NCBI RefSeq assembly: GCF_024753135.1
Contig: NZ_JANUGP010000028.1
Coordinates: 1 to 64,000 of the forward strand
DNA length: 64,000 nt
Reading direction: 5' to 3'
Source: Streptomyces pyxinicus
GTDB taxonomy: Bacteria; Actinomycetota; Actinomycetes; Streptomycetales; Streptomycetaceae
Shown here: positions 8,955 through 18,497 of the stretch, in pieces
Layout: each line of letters opens with the position of its first letter
Position numbering within the stretch: the stretch's first letter is position 1
Program-made: the position numbers and the translations under genes
The notes under the pieces: generated by a model
Database searches by the model: none
What the model was told of the DNA's origin: nothing
What the model saw: only the letters and a program-made list of their open reading frames with translations

Positions 8955-10640
8955 ATGAGCCAGCAGCACTCCGCAGCCCCGGCCACCGACTCCGCCGTCG
9001 TCACCGTCGCCTCGCGCCGCGACTGGTGGCGGGACGCGGTCATCTACCAGGTCTATCCGCGCAGCTTCGCCGACAGCGACGGCGACGGCATGGGCGACCT
9101 GGAGGGCGTGCGCTCCCGCCTGCCCTACCTGCGTGACCTCGGTGTCGACGCCGTGTGGCTCAGCCCCTTCTACGCCTCCCCGCAGGCCGACGCCGGCTAC
9201 GACGTCGCCGACTACCGTGCCGTGGACCCCATGTTCGGCACCCTGCTGGACGCCGACGCGCTGATCCGCGACGCCCACGAGCTGGGCCTGCGCATCATCG
9301 TGGACCTGGTCCCGAACCACTCCTCCGACCAGCACGAGTGGTTCAAACGCGCCCTCGCCGAGGGCCCCGGCTCCCCGCTGCGCGAGCGCTACCACTTCCG
9401 CCCCGGCAAGGGGGCGGACGGCGAACTGCCGCCCAACGACTGGGAGTCCATCTTCGGCGGGCCGGCCTGGACTCGGGTCACCGAGCCCGACGGCACCCCC
9501 GGCGAGTGGTACCTGCACCTCTTCGCGCCCGAGCAGCCCGACTTCAACTGGGAACACCCGGCCGTCGGCGACGAGTTCCGCTCCATCCTGCGGTTCTGGC
9601 TGGACATGGGCGTGGACGGCTTCCGCATCGACGTGGCCCACGGCCTGGTGAAGGCCGAGGGCTTGCCCGACCTCGGCGACCACGACCAGCTGAAGCTGCT
9701 GGGCAACGATGTCATGCCGTTCTTCGACCAGGACGGCGTGCACGAGGTCTACCGCCAGTGGCGCCGCATCCTCGACGAGTACTCCGGCGAGCGGATCTTC
9801 GTCGCGGAGGCGTGGACGCCGACCGTCGAGCGCACCGCCCACTACGTCCGCCCCGACGAGCTGCACCAGGCCTTCAACTTCCAGTATCTGAGCACCGAGT
9901 GGGACGCGGACGAGCTGCGTGCCGTCATCGACCGCACCCTCGCCGCCATGCGCCCGGTCGGCGCCCCGGCCACCTGGGTGCTGTCCAACCACGACGTCAC
10001 CCGGCACGCCACCCGCTTCGCCAACCCGCCCGGCCTCGGCACCCAGATCCGCACCGCGGGCGACCGCGCGCTCGGCCTGCGCCGGGCCCGCGCCGCCACC
10101 CTGCTGATGCTGGCCCTGCCCGGCTCCGCCTACGTCTACCAGGGCGAGGAACTGGGCCTGCCCGACGTGGTGGACCTGCCCGACGAGGTGCGCCAGGATC
10201 CGGCGTACTTCCGGGGCGCCGGCCAGGACGGCTTCCGCGACGGCTGCCGGGTGCCGATCCCGTGGACCCGCGCGGGCGGCTCGTACGGCTTCGGCGCCGG
10301 CGGCAGCTGGCTCCCGCAGCCCGCGGGTTGGGCCGAACTGAGCGTCGAGGCGCAGACCGGGGAGCCCGGCTCGACGCTGGAGCTGTACCGGACGGCGCTG
10401 CGGCTGCGCCGGTCGCAGCCGGACCTCGGCGCGGGTGACGCGGTGGAGTGGCTGCGCGCCCCCGAGGGCGTCCTCGCCTTCCGGCGCGGGGAGTTCGTGT
10501 GCGTCGCGAACACCACGGGGGAGTCGGCGACGGTCCCGGCCCACGGCCGGGTGCTGCTCACCAGCGGTGAGGTGACCGAGGCGGACGGTGAGGCGAAGGT
10601 GCCCGCGGACACCACCGTGTGGTGGTCCACGGCCGCCTGA
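8955..10640 (+). CDS. aglA: Alpha-glucosidase, GH13 family
   Basis: This 561-residue GH13 hydrolase probably cleaves imported maltose and maltodextrins to glucose inside the cell; it has no signal peptide. The N-terminal region holds DAVIYQVYPRSFADSDGDGM and GYDVADYRAVDP. The catalytic sites are DGFRIDVAHG (nucleophile Asp226), FVAEAW (acid/base Glu285) and LSNHDVTRH (Asp347). I chose the ATG at 8955, after AAGGA, rather than an in-frame ATG at 8919, because the homologous region begins close to it. It follows malEFG on the same strand, separated by a hairpin, and is followed by a strong terminator. Known relatives include the S. coelicolor AglA alpha-glucosidase; oligo-1,6-glucosidase or trehalose-type activity cannot be excluded from sequence alone. 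Confidence 0.9.
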   Translation: MSQQHSAAPATDSAVVTVASRRDWWRDAVIYQVYPRSFADSDGDGMGDLEGVRSRLPYLRDLGVDAVWLSPFYASPQADAGYDVADYRAVDPMFGTLLDADALIRDAHELGLRIIVDLVPNHSSDQHEWFKRALAEGPGSPLRERYHFRPGKGADGELPPNDWESIFGGPAWTRVTEPDGTPGEWYLHLFAPEQPDFNWEHPAVGDEFRSILRFWLDMGVDGFRIDVAHGLVKAEGLPDLGDHDQLKLLGNDVMPFFDQDGVHEVYRQWRRILDEYSGERIFVAEAWTPTVERTAHYVRPDELHQAFNFQYLSTEWDADELRAVIDRTLAAMRPVGAPATWVLSNHDVTRHATRFANPPGLGTQIRTAGDRALGLRRARAATLLMLALPGSAYVYQGEELGLPDVVDLPDEVRQDPAYFRGAGQDGFRDGCRVPIPWTRAGGSYGFGAGGSWLPQPAGWAELSVEAQTGEPGSTLELYRTALRLRRSQPDLGAGDAVEWLRAPEGVLAFRRGEFVCVANTTGESATVPAHGRVLLTSGEVTEADGEAKVPADTTVWWSTAA

Positions 10641-10676
10641 CGGCCCCTCGGAAAGTTCTTGCATCAACTTCACATC

Positions 10677-10706
10677 GGCCCGCTGTCTTTCAGGCAGCGG
10701 GCCTTT
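10677..10706 (+). terminator. Terminator after the alpha-glucosidase gene
   Basis: GGCCCGCTG (10677-10685) and CAGCGGGCC (10695-10703) form a perfect 9-bp GC-rich stem with a 9-base loop, followed by TTT. It separates the malEFG-glucosidase transcript from the amylase gene. A CTTGCA element (10658-10663) lies just before it. Confidence 0.75.
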
Positions 10707-10727
10707 ACCATCTGCGTCACCGAAAGT

Positions 10728-10747
10728 TTGCTGCAATATTGCAGCAA
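10728..10747. promoter_or_regulatory. aml: Candidate MalR operator at aml (perfect 20-bp palindrome)
   Basis: TTGCTGCAATATTGCAGCAA is a perfect 20-bp palindrome, 26 bases before the amylase ATG. Its TTGC/GCAA arms match the elements before malE and the pullulanase gene. Similar palindromes in streptomycete amylase promoters are known to mediate maltose induction and glucose repression through MalR. Its position would cover the transcription start region. Confidence 0.85.
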
Positions 10748-10773
10748 GCGCCTTCAACGATGAAGGACCCCAC

Positions 10774-12150
10774 ATGGCACGCAGACTCCTCCCCATGGCG
10801 GTCGCCCTCACGACCGCCGCCTTGATTGGCATGAACCCGTCCACCGCTGCGGCCTCGCCGCCCGGCACCAAGGACGTCACCGCCGTCCTCTTCGAGTGGG
10901 ACTTCGCCTCGGTCGCCAAGGAGTGCACCAACACCCTCGGCCCCGCCGGCTACGGATACGTGCAGATCTCCCCGCCCGCCGAGCACATACCGGGCTCCCA
11001 GTGGTGGACCTCGTACCAGCCCGTGTCGTACAAGATCGCCGGCCGGCTGGGCGACCGTACCGCCTTCCGGAACATGGTGAACACCTGCCACGCGGCCGGT
11101 GTGAAGGTCGTGGTCGACTCCGTCGTCAACCACATGTCGGCGGGCAGCGGCACCGGCACGGGCGGCTCGTCGTACACGAAGTACGCCTACCCCGGGCTGT
11201 ATTCGAGCTTCGACTTCGACGACTGCACCGCCCAGGTGAGCGACTACCAGGACCGCTGGAACGTCCAGCACTGCGAACTCGTCGGCCTGGCCGACCTGGA
11301 CACCGGCGAGGAGTACGTCCGCAAGACCATCGCCGGCTACCTGAACGACCTGCTCTCGCTCGGCGTCGACGGCTTCCGCGTCGACGCGGCCAAACACATA
11401 CCCGCCGAGGACCTGGCCGACATCAAGAGCCGGCTGACCAATCCGTCCGTGTACTGGAAGCAGGAGGTCATCTACGGCGCCGGCGAAGCCGTCCAGCCGA
11501 GCGAGTACACCGGCAACGGCGACGTCCAGGAGTTCCGCTACGCCTACGACCTCAAGCGCGTCTTCACCAGCGAGAAACTCGCGTACCTCACCAACTACGG
11601 TGCGGGCTGGGGCTATCTGAACAGCTCGGTCGCCGGTGTCTTCGTGGACAACCACGACACCGAGCGCAACGGCAGCACCCTGAACTACAAGAGCGGCGCC
11701 GACTACACGCTGGCCAACGTCTTCATGCTGGCCTGGCCCTACGGCGCCCCGGACATCAACTCCGGTTACGAGTGGTCGGACGCGGACGCCGGACCGCCCA
11801 ACGGCGGCAGGGTCAACGCCTGCTGGCAGGACGGCTGGAAGTGCCAGCACGCCTGGCCCGAGATCAAGTCCATGGTCGCCTTCCGCAACGCCACCCGCGG
11901 CCAGGCGGTCTCGAACTGGTGGGACAACGGCAACAACGCCATCGCCTTCGGCCGGGGCGGCAAGGGCTACGTGGCCATCAACCACGAGTCCTCGTCCCTG
12001 ACCCGCACCTACCAGTCCGCGCTGCCCGCCGGCACCTACTGCGACGTGCAGAACAACACCACGGTCAGCGTGAACTCCAGTGGCCAGTTCACCGCCACCC
12101 TCGGCTCCGACACGGCACTGGCCCTCTACGCGGGCAAGTCGAGCTGCTGA
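10774..12150 (+). CDS. aml: Secreted alpha-amylase, GH13 family
   Basis: This secreted endo-alpha-1,4-glucanase of 458 residues cuts starch outside the cell. It has a Sec signal peptide (MARRLLPMAVALTTAALIG, cleavage near AAAS) and the actinobacterial/animal-type amylase core. The catalytic residues are Asp204 in GFRVDAAKH, Glu238 in GAGEAVQ and Asp295 in DNHDTERN. GAAGGA at 10762-10767 with a 6-base spacer supports the ATG. It ends at ALYAGKSSC, immediately after the barrel and C-terminal beta domain, so it lacks the C-terminal starch-binding domain (CBM20) found in several longer streptomycete amylases. A 20-bp MalR-like palindrome precedes it and an inverted repeat follows. Confidence 0.95.
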   Translation: MARRLLPMAVALTTAALIGMNPSTAAASPPGTKDVTAVLFEWDFASVAKECTNTLGPAGYGYVQISPPAEHIPGSQWWTSYQPVSYKIAGRLGDRTAFRNMVNTCHAAGVKVVVDSVVNHMSAGSGTGTGGSSYTKYAYPGLYSSFDFDDCTAQVSDYQDRWNVQHCELVGLADLDTGEEYVRKTIAGYLNDLLSLGVDGFRVDAAKHIPAEDLADIKSRLTNPSVYWKQEVIYGAGEAVQPSEYTGNGDVQEFRYAYDLKRVFTSEKLAYLTNYGAGWGYLNSSVAGVFVDNHDTERNGSTLNYKSGADYTLANVFMLAWPYGAPDINSGYEWSDADAGPPNGGRVNACWQDGWKCQHAWPEIKSMVAFRNATRGQAVSNWWDNGNNAIAFGRGGKGYVAINHESSSLTRTYQSALPAGTYCDVQNNTTVSVNSSGQFTATLGSDTALALYAGKSSC

Positions 12151-12168
12151 CCGGCACGGTGACCGGAT

Positions 12169-12190
12169 GAAACCTCTTTCCCGAGGTTTC
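12169..12190 (+). terminator. Inverted repeat after aml
   Basis: GAAACCTC (12169-12176) and GAGGTTTC (12183-12190) form an 8-bp stem with the loop TTTCCC, 19 bases after the aml stop. It could be a weak terminator, or part of the promoter of the following pullulanase gene, since a TTGCTGCAA element starts 8 bases later. Confidence 0.55.
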
Positions 12191-12197
12191 AGAAGTC

Positions 12198-12206
12198 TTG
12201 CTGCAA
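12198..12206. promoter_or_regulatory. Candidate MalR operator at the pullulanase gene
   Basis: TTGCTGCAA is a short palindrome within GTCTTGCTGCAACCCTTTC. It is the same core as half of the aml palindrome and lies 104 bases before the pullulanase start. Role inferred from that similarity. Confidence 0.6.
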
Positions 12207-12309
12207 CCCTTTCGTCGGCGGTACGGTCGCGCGGGCGCCCGGCGGCGCGTCGTGCCGCCGGCGGAGGGGTCGGACCCAACAGAGCCGCAACCGCAAGGAG
12301 TTACCACCG

Positions 12310-15300
12310 GTGATACCGAGATGGCCGGCGCCCGGAAGGCGCCGTACCCCGCTTCGCGGAAGGGCGGCGGCCGCCACCGCCCTGGCCCTGGCCGCCGCAC
12401 TGATCCAGCCAGGGGCCGCCCGGGCCGCGACCCCGCCCGGGCCCCCCTCGGACGCGCGGCTCGCCGCCGCGCCCGCCCGGCACGACGACACCCGCGAGCA
12501 GTTCTACTTCGTCATGCCGGACCGCTTCGCCAACGGCGACACCGCCAACGACCGCGGCGGCCTCACCGGCTCCCGGCTGAGCACCGGCTACGACCCCACC
12601 GACAAGGGCTTCTACCAGGGCGGCGACCTCAAGGGCCTGACGAAGAAGCTGGACTACATCAAGGGGCTCGGCACCACCGCCATCTGGATGGCGCCCATCT
12701 TCAAGAACCGGCCCGTGCAAGGCACCGGCAAGGACGCCTCGGCCGGCTACCACGGCTACTGGATCACCGACTTCACGCGGGTCGACCCGCACTTCGGCAC
12801 CAACCAGGACCTGTCGAAGCTCATCTCCCAGGCACACACCAAGGGCATGAAGGTCTTCTTCGACGTCATCACCAACCACACCGCCGATGTCGTGGACTAC
12901 GAGCCGGCCTCCCACGACTACCTCTCCAAGGGCGCCTTCCCGTACCTGACCAAGGACGGCCGCCCCTTCGACGACGCCGACTACGCCGACGGCAGGCGGA
13001 AGTTCCCCGCCACCGGCACCGGCACCTTCCCGCGCACTCCGAGGGCCACCGACGACTCCAAGGTCCCGGCCTGGCTCAACGACCCGACGATGTACCACAA
13101 CCGGGGCGACTCCACCTACACCGGCGAGTCCACCACCTACGGCGACTTCTCCGGCCTGGACGACCTGTGGACCGAGCGTCCCGAGGTCGTCAGCGGCATG
13201 GAGAGGATCTACCAGCGCTGGGTGCGGGACTTCGGCATCGACGGCTTCCGGATCGACACCGTGAAGCACGTGAACATGGAGTTCTGGACCCAGTGGGCCA
13301 CCGCGCTGGACGCCTACGCGGCCCGGCACGGGCGCAAGAACTTCTTCATGTTCGGTGAGGTCTACTCCGCCGACACCTCCGTCACCTCCCCGTACGTCAC
13401 CGAGGGCCGCCTCGACGCCACCCTCGACTTCCCCTTCCAGGACGCGGCCCGCGCCTACGCCTCCCAGGGCGGCAGCGCCCAGCGCCTCGCGAGCGTCTTC
13501 GGCGACGACTACACGTACACGACCGACAAGGCCAACGCCTACGAACAGGTCACCTTCCTCGGCAACCACGACATGGGCCGCATCGGGTCCTTCCTCAAGC
13601 AGGACAACCCCGAGGCGACCGACGCCGAGATCCTCAAGAAGGACGAACTCGCCAACGAGCTGATGTTCCTCAGCCGCGGCAACCCGGTCGTCTACTACGG
13701 CGACGAGCAGGGCTTCACCGGCGCCGGCGGCGACAAGGACGCCCGCCAGACCATGTTCGCCTCCCGGGTCGCCGACTACCTGGACGACGACGAGATCGGC
13801 ACCGACCGCACCCACGCGAGCGACGCCTACGACACCAAGGCCCCGCTGTACCGGCAGATCGCCGCGCTCGCCAAGCTGCGCAAGGCGAACCCGGCGCTGA
13901 CCGACGGCGTCCAGACCCAGCGGTACGCGGCCGACGGCGCCGGTGTCTACGCCTTCACCCGGACCGACGCGAAGACCGGCCAGGAGTACGTGGTCGCCCT
14001 CAACAACGCGGAGACGCCGAAGACCGCGAGCTTCCCGACCGACGCGGCGAAAATGTCGTACCGGGGGATCTACGGCGCCACCGGCACCCTGAGCACCGAC
14101 GGCGACCGCAGGCTCACCGTCACCGTCCCGGCCGGCTCCGCCGTCGTCTACAAGGCGGCCGGCACCCTCGCCGAGCCCACCGCCAAGCCGGTGATCAGCC
14201 TCAAGGCGCCGGACGCGGGCGCCACCGGCACCGTCGAGCTGTCCGCCGACGTGACGGGCGGCGGCCTCGACCGGGTCGTCTTCGCCGCCCAGGTCGGCAA
14301 CGGCCCATGGCGGACGCTCGGCTCCGCCGACCACGCCCCCTACCGGGTCACCCAGACCCTCGGCGAGGACGTGCCGTCCGGCACCGCCCTGCGCTACAAG
14401 GCCGTCGTGGTCGACTCTGCCGGGCACACCGCGAGCGCCCTGGCGACCAGCAGCACCGGCACCCCACCCGCGCCCGAGCCCCCCACGGCCTCGTCCCGGG
14501 ACTACGCGATCGTCCACTACCAGCGCGCCGACGGCGACTACGCCGACTGGAGCCTCTACGCCTGGGGCGACCTCGCCGACGGCGAGGCCACCACCTGGCC
14601 CGCCGGCCACCCCTTCACCGGCCGGGACGCCTACGGCGCCTTCGCGTACGTCAGGCTCAAGCCCGGCGCCTCCACCTTGAACTTTTTGGTGGTCGACAAG
14701 AACGGGACCAAGGACGTCTCCGCCGACCGATCCATCGACGTCACCCGGACGGGCGAGGTCTGGATCGAGCAGGGCAAGCCGGACGTACGCACCGAGAAGC
14801 CCGGCTACCCGCCCCAGGACACCACGAAGGCCGTCCTGCACTACCACCGCGCCGACGGGGACTACGACGGCTGGGGGCTGCACGTCTGGACGGGCGCCGC
14901 CCAGCCCACCGACTGGTCGAGCCCGCTGAAGCCGGTGAAGACTGACGCCTATGGCGCGGTCTTCGAGGTGCCCCTCACCGAGGGCGCCGGCAGTCTCGGC
15001 TACATCCTGCACAAGGGCGACGACAAGGACCTGCCCACCGACCAGTCGCTCGACCTCAGGGCGAACGGCCACGAGGTGTGGCTGGTGAGCGGGCAGGAGA
15101 AGTACCTGCTGCCGCAGCCGGCCGGCACCGCCGCCGCGCTCGACCTGACCACCTCAAAGGCGGTCTGGATCGACCGGGACACCCTCGCCTGGAACGGCGC
15201 CGAAGGGGCCGCCTCCACCCAGCTCCTCTACTCCCGCGACGGCTCCCTCACGGTCAAGGACGGGACGCTGACCAGCGACGACGAGCGCTGGATCCGGCTC

Positions 15301-17709
15301 ACGAAGTCCACACTCAGCGACGCGCAGAAGGCGAGGTTCCCGCACCTGAAGGACTACACCGCCTGGACCGTGGACCCGCGCGACCGCAGCCGGGTGCGCT
15401 CCGCGCTGACGGGCCAACTCGTCGCCTCGCAGCGCACCGCCGACGGCGCCGTCCTCGCCGCGACCGGCGTGCAGACCGCCGGCGTGCTGGACGACCTCTA
15501 CCCGGCGGCGACCAAGGCGAAGCTCGGCCCGACGTTCCACCACGGCAGACCGACCCTCGCCGTGTGGGCGCCGACCGCCCAGCGCGTCTCCCTCGAACTG
15601 GACGGCTCCCTCAGGCCCATGCGCCGCGATGACACCACCGGCGTCTGGTCGGTCACCGGCCCGGCGTCCTGGACGGGCAAGCCCTACCGGTACGTCGTCC
15701 AGGTGTGGGCGCCCAGCGTCGACAAGATGGTCACCAACAAGGTCACCGACCCCTACTCGGTCGCGCTCACCGCGAACTCCGAGCGCAGCCTCGTCGTCGA
15801 CCTGGCCGACAAGTCCCTCGCGCCGAGCGGCTGGTCGGACCTGCGCAAGCCCAAGGCCGTACCGCTGAAGGACGCGCAGATCCAGGAACTGCACATCCGG
15901 GACTTCTCGGTGGCCGACCCCACCGCCCGGCACCCCGGCACCTACCTGGCCTTCACCGACAAGGACAGCGACGGCACGAAGCACCTGAGGGCCCTGGCGA
16001 AGTCCGGGACCTCGTACGTGCACCTGCTGCCCGCCTTCGACATCGCCACCATCCCCGAGAAGAAGGCCGACCAGGCCCACCCCGGCTGCGATCTCGCCTC
16101 CTACCCGGCCGACTCCGACCGGCAGCAGGAGTGCGTGGCGAAGACCGCCGCCAAGGACGCCTACAACTGGGGCTACGACCCCTACCACTACACGGTCCCC
16201 GAGGGCTCGTACGCCACCGACCCGGACGGCACCGCCCGTACCGTGCAGTTCCGGAAGATGGTGCGGGGGCTCAACCAGGACGGGCTGCGGGTCGTCATGG
16301 ACGTCGTCTACAACCACACGGCGGCCGGCGGCCAGGCGGACACCTCGGTCCTCGACCGGATCGTGCCCGGCTACTACCAGCGGCTGCTCGCCGACGGCTC
16401 GGTGGCCGACAGCACCTGCTGCGCGAACACCGCGACCGAGAACGCGATGATGGGCAAGCTGGTCGTGGACTCGATCGTCACCTGGGCCAAGCAGTACAAG
16501 GTCGACGGATTCCGCTTCGACCTCATGGGCCACCACCCGAAGGCCAACATCCTCGCCGTCCGCAAGGCCCTCGACGCGCTGACCGTCGCCAAGGACGGCG
16601 TCGACGGCAAGGAGATCATCCTCTACGGCGAGGGCTGGAACTTCGGCGAGGTCGCCGACGACGCCCGTTTCGTGCAGGCCACGCAGAAGAACATGGCCGG
16701 CACCGGCATCGCCACCTTCTCCGACCGGGCCCGCGACGCCGTACGCGGCGGCGGCCCCTTCGACGAGGACCCCGGCGTCCAGGGCTTCGCCTCCGGCCTC
16801 TACACCGACCCCAACTCCTCCACCGCCAACGGCAGTACGGCGGAGCAGAAGGGCCGCCTGCTGCACTACCAGGACCTGATCAAGGTCGGCCTGACCGGCA
16901 ACCTCGCCACATACCGCTTCACCGACACCGACGGCAAGGAGGTCACCGGCGCCGAGGTCGACTACAACGGCCAGGCCGCCGGGTACGCGGACGCGCCCGG
17001 CGACGCCCTCGCCTACGTCGACGCCCACGACAACGAGTCGCTGTTCGACGCCCTCACCTACAAACTGCCCGCGAAGACCAGCGCGTCCGACCGGGCCCGG
17101 ATGCAGGTGCTCGCGATGGCCACGGCCACCCTCTCGCAGGGGCCGGCCCTCTCCCAGGCCGGCACCGACCTGCTGCGCTCCAAGTCGCTGGACCGCAACT
17201 CCTTCGACAGCGGCGACTGGTTCAACGCCATCCACTGGAACTGCGCCGACGGCAACGGCTTCGGACGCGGGCTGCCCCCGGCGGCCGACAACGCCGCCAA
17301 GTGGCCGTACGCCAAGCCGCTGCTCACCACGGTCACGGTCGGCTGCCCGCAGATCACCGGCGCCTCGGCCGCCTACCAGGACCTGCTGAGGATCCGGACG
17401 ACCGAGAAGGCGTTCTCCCTCGGCACCGCCGCCCAGGTGCAGGACCGGCTGTCCTTCCCGCTGTCCGGCAAGGACGAGACGCCCGGCGTCATCACCATGC
17501 GCCTCGGTGACCTCGTCGTCGTCCTCAACGCCACCCCCGAGCGGCAGACCCAGCGGATCGACGCCCTCGTCGGCACCCCCTACCGGCTGCACCCGGTGCA
17601 GTCCGGCGGCACCGACCCGGTGGTGAAGACCTCCGCCTATTCGGCCGCCTCGGGCACCTTCACCGTACCGGCGCGGACCGTGGCGGTGTTCACGCGAGGG
17701 GGGAACTGA
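12310..17709 (+). CDS. Giant secreted amylase-pullulanase with two GH13 modules
   Basis: This 1799-residue secreted enzyme should attack both alpha-1,4 and alpha-1,6 bonds of starch or pullulan. A signal peptide (residues 1 to about 40) is followed by an alpha-amylase-like GH13 module: FYFVMPDRFANGD near 60, Asp316 in GFRIDTVKH, Glu350 in FGEVYS, Asp421 in GNHDMGR. A linker leads to two tandem starch-binding PUD/CBM41-like modules beginning near 732 (YAIVHYQRADGDYADW) and 841 (AVLHYHRADGDYDGW). A CBM48-like segment near 1072 precedes the type I pullulanase module, with the diagnostic YNWGYDP at 1285-1291, Asp1404 in FRFDLMGHH, Glu1441 in YGEGWN and Asp1574 in AHDNES. Both catalytic sets are complete. 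AAGGAG at 12295-12300 supports the GTG start. MalR control is inferred from TTGCTGCAA upstream. Confidence 0.95.
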   Translation: MIPRWPAPGRRRTPLRGRAAAATALALAAALIQPGAARAATPPGPPSDARLAAAPARHDDTREQFYFVMPDRFANGDTANDRGGLTGSRLSTGYDPTDKGFYQGGDLKGLTKKLDYIKGLGTTAIWMAPIFKNRPVQGTGKDASAGYHGYWITDFTRVDPHFGTNQDLSKLISQAHTKGMKVFFDVITNHTADVVDYEPASHDYLSKGAFPYLTKDGRPFDDADYADGRRKFPATGTGTFPRTPRATDDSKVPAWLNDPTMYHNRGDSTYTGESTTYGDFSGLDDLWTERPEVVSGMERIYQRWVRDFGIDGFRIDTVKHVNMEFWTQWATALDAYAARHGRKNFFMFGEVYSADTSVTSPYVTEGRLDATLDFPFQDAARAYASQGGSAQRLASVFGDDYTYTTDKANAYEQVTFLGNHDMGRIGSFLKQDNPEATDAEILKKDELANELMFLSRGNPVVYYGDEQGFTGAGGDKDARQTMFASRVADYLDDDEIGTDRTHASDAYDTKAPLYRQIAALAKLRKANPALTDGVQTQRYAADGAGVYAFTRTDAKTGQEYVVALNNAETPKTASFPTDAAKMSYRGIYGATGTLSTDGDRRLTVTVPAGSAVVYKAAGTLAEPTAKPVISLKAPDAGATGTVELSADVTGGGLDRVVFAAQVGNGPWRTLGSADHAPYRVTQTLGEDVPSGTALRYKAVVVDSAGHTASALATSSTGTPPAPEPPTASSRDYAIVHYQRADGDYADWSLYAWGDLADGEATTWPAGHPFTGRDAYGAFAYVRLKPGASTLNFLVVDKNGTKDVSADRSIDVTRTGEVWIEQGKPDVRTEKPGYPPQDTTKAVLHYHRADGDYDGWGLHVWTGAAQPTDWSSPLKPVKTDAYGAVFEVPLTEGAGSLGYILHKGDDKDLPTDQSLDLRANGHEVWLVSGQEKYLLPQPAGTAAALDLTTSKAVWIDRDTLAWNGAEGAASTQLLYSRDGSLTVKDGTLTSDDERWIRLTKSTLSDAQKARFPHLKDYTAWTVDPRDRSRVRSALTGQLVASQRTADGAVLAATGVQTAGVLDDLYPAATKAKLGPTFHHGRPTLAVWAPTAQRVSLELDGSLRPMRRDDTTGVWSVTGPASWTGKPYRYVVQVWAPSVDKMVTNKVTDPYSVALTANSERSLVVDLADKSLAPSGWSDLRKPKAVPLKDAQIQELHIRDFSVADPTARHPGTYLAFTDKDSDGTKHLRALAKSGTSYVHLLPAFDIATIPEKKADQAHPGCDLASYPADSDRQQECVAKTAAKDAYNWGYDPYHYTVPEGSYATDPDGTARTVQFRKMVRGLNQDGLRVVMDVVYNHTAAGGQADTSVLDRIVPGYYQRLLADGSVADSTCCANTATENAMMGKLVVDSIVTWAKQYKVDGFRFDLMGHHPKANILAVRKALDALTVAKDGVDGKEIILYGEGWNFGEVADDARFVQATQKNMAGTGIATFSDRARDAVRGGGPFDEDPGVQGFASGLYTDPNSSTANGSTAEQKGRLLHYQDLIKVGLTGNLATYRFTDTDGKEVTGAEVDYNGQAAGYADAPGDALAYVDAHDNESLFDALTYKLPAKTSASDRARMQVLAMATATLSQGPALSQAGTDLLRSKSLDRNSFDSGDWFNAIHWNCADGNGFGRGLPPAADNAAKWPYAKPLLTTVTVGCPQITGASAAYQDLLRIRTTEKAFSLGTAAQVQDRLSFPLSGKDETPGVITMRLGDLVVVLNATPERQTQRIDALVGTPYRLHPVQSGGTDPVVKTSAYSAASGTFTVPARTVAVFTRGGN

Positions 17710-17744
17710 GGCCTGTCGCCTGACGCCCGACCGCCGGCGCCGTC

Positions 17745-18461
17745 CTAGGACGCCAGCGAGATGAGCCGGCCGGCCAGCTCCGCGAAGGGGCCGTCGGCCG
17801 GCTCGTCCTTCACCATCGTGCGCAGCAGCCGGGCCATGTCCTCGTCGTAGGCGGCGCTCACGGCGGCCAGCGCGGCGAAGTCGTGCACCAGCTTGAGCTC
17901 CAGCTCGGCGCGCGGGATGCGGCGGCCGTCCAGCCAGAGCAGGGCCGTGGACTCGGCGAGCGAGATCCACGAGCGGACCACCAGCTCCAGGCGCGCGGAG
18001 GCATCGGTGACACCCAGATGCGCGAGGATCTGCTCGTAGGCGGCCTGGCGGACCGAGTCGATGAGCGCGTTGGTGGCCGATACGTGCTCCTTGGCGCCGG
18101 CCCCCTCGGCGGAGACGGCCGGACCGCCGCGCATGAGCGCCGAGAAGCCGGGGCCGTGCTCGTCCACGAAGTCGAAGTAGCGGCGCATCACCCGCAGCAG
18201 CCGGGTGCCCAGCGGGCCCTCGTGCGGTTCGGCGAAGCGACCCGCGAGATCCTCCGCCGCGCGCCGCAACGCGGCCTGGTACAGGCTGAGTTTGCCGGGG
18301 AAGTAGTGGTAGACCAGCGGGCGCGAGATGCCCGCCGCCGTCGCTATCTCGTCGATGGAGACCTCGTCCGGCGAGCGCCTGCTGAACAGGTCGAGGGCGA
18401 CGCCGATCAACTGCTGCCGCCGCTCCTCGACGCCCATCCTGCGGCGAACCCCGGTACTCAT
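17745..18461 (-). CDS. TetR-family regulator
   Basis: This is a 238-residue TetR-type repressor. The helix-turn-helix sits at about residues 28-65 (VSIDEIATAAGISRPLVYHY), and the C-terminal ligand-binding half has no recognisable effector signature. The ATG is preceded by AAGGTG. It is encoded immediately downstream of the reductase and PF10118 genes on the same strand, so it most likely regulates them and possibly itself. Its 3' end faces the pullulanase gene across 35 bases. The ligand is unknown; a lipid or hydrocarbon would fit if the neighbours form an oxygenase. Confidence 0.9.
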   Translation of the reverse strand: MSTGVRRRMGVEERRQQLIGVALDLFSRRSPDEVSIDEIATAAGISRPLVYHYFPGKLSLYQAALRRAAEDLAGRFAEPHEGPLGTRLLRVMRRYFDFVDEHGPGFSALMRGGPAVSAEGAGAKEHVSATNALIDSVRQAAYEQILAHLGVTDASARLELVVRSWISLAESTALLWLDGRRIPRAELELKLVHDFAALAAVSAAYDEDMARLLRTMVKDEPADGPFAELAGRLISLAS

Positions 18462-18497
18462 GCGAACACCTTACCGACCGGTTCCGGCCGCCGGAGA

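Noticed and set aside
12301..15072. 923-codon minus-strand frame over the pullulanase gene
   Set aside because: Antisense to a well-supported two-module enzyme; its Val/Gly/Ala-rich translation has no recognisable motif.
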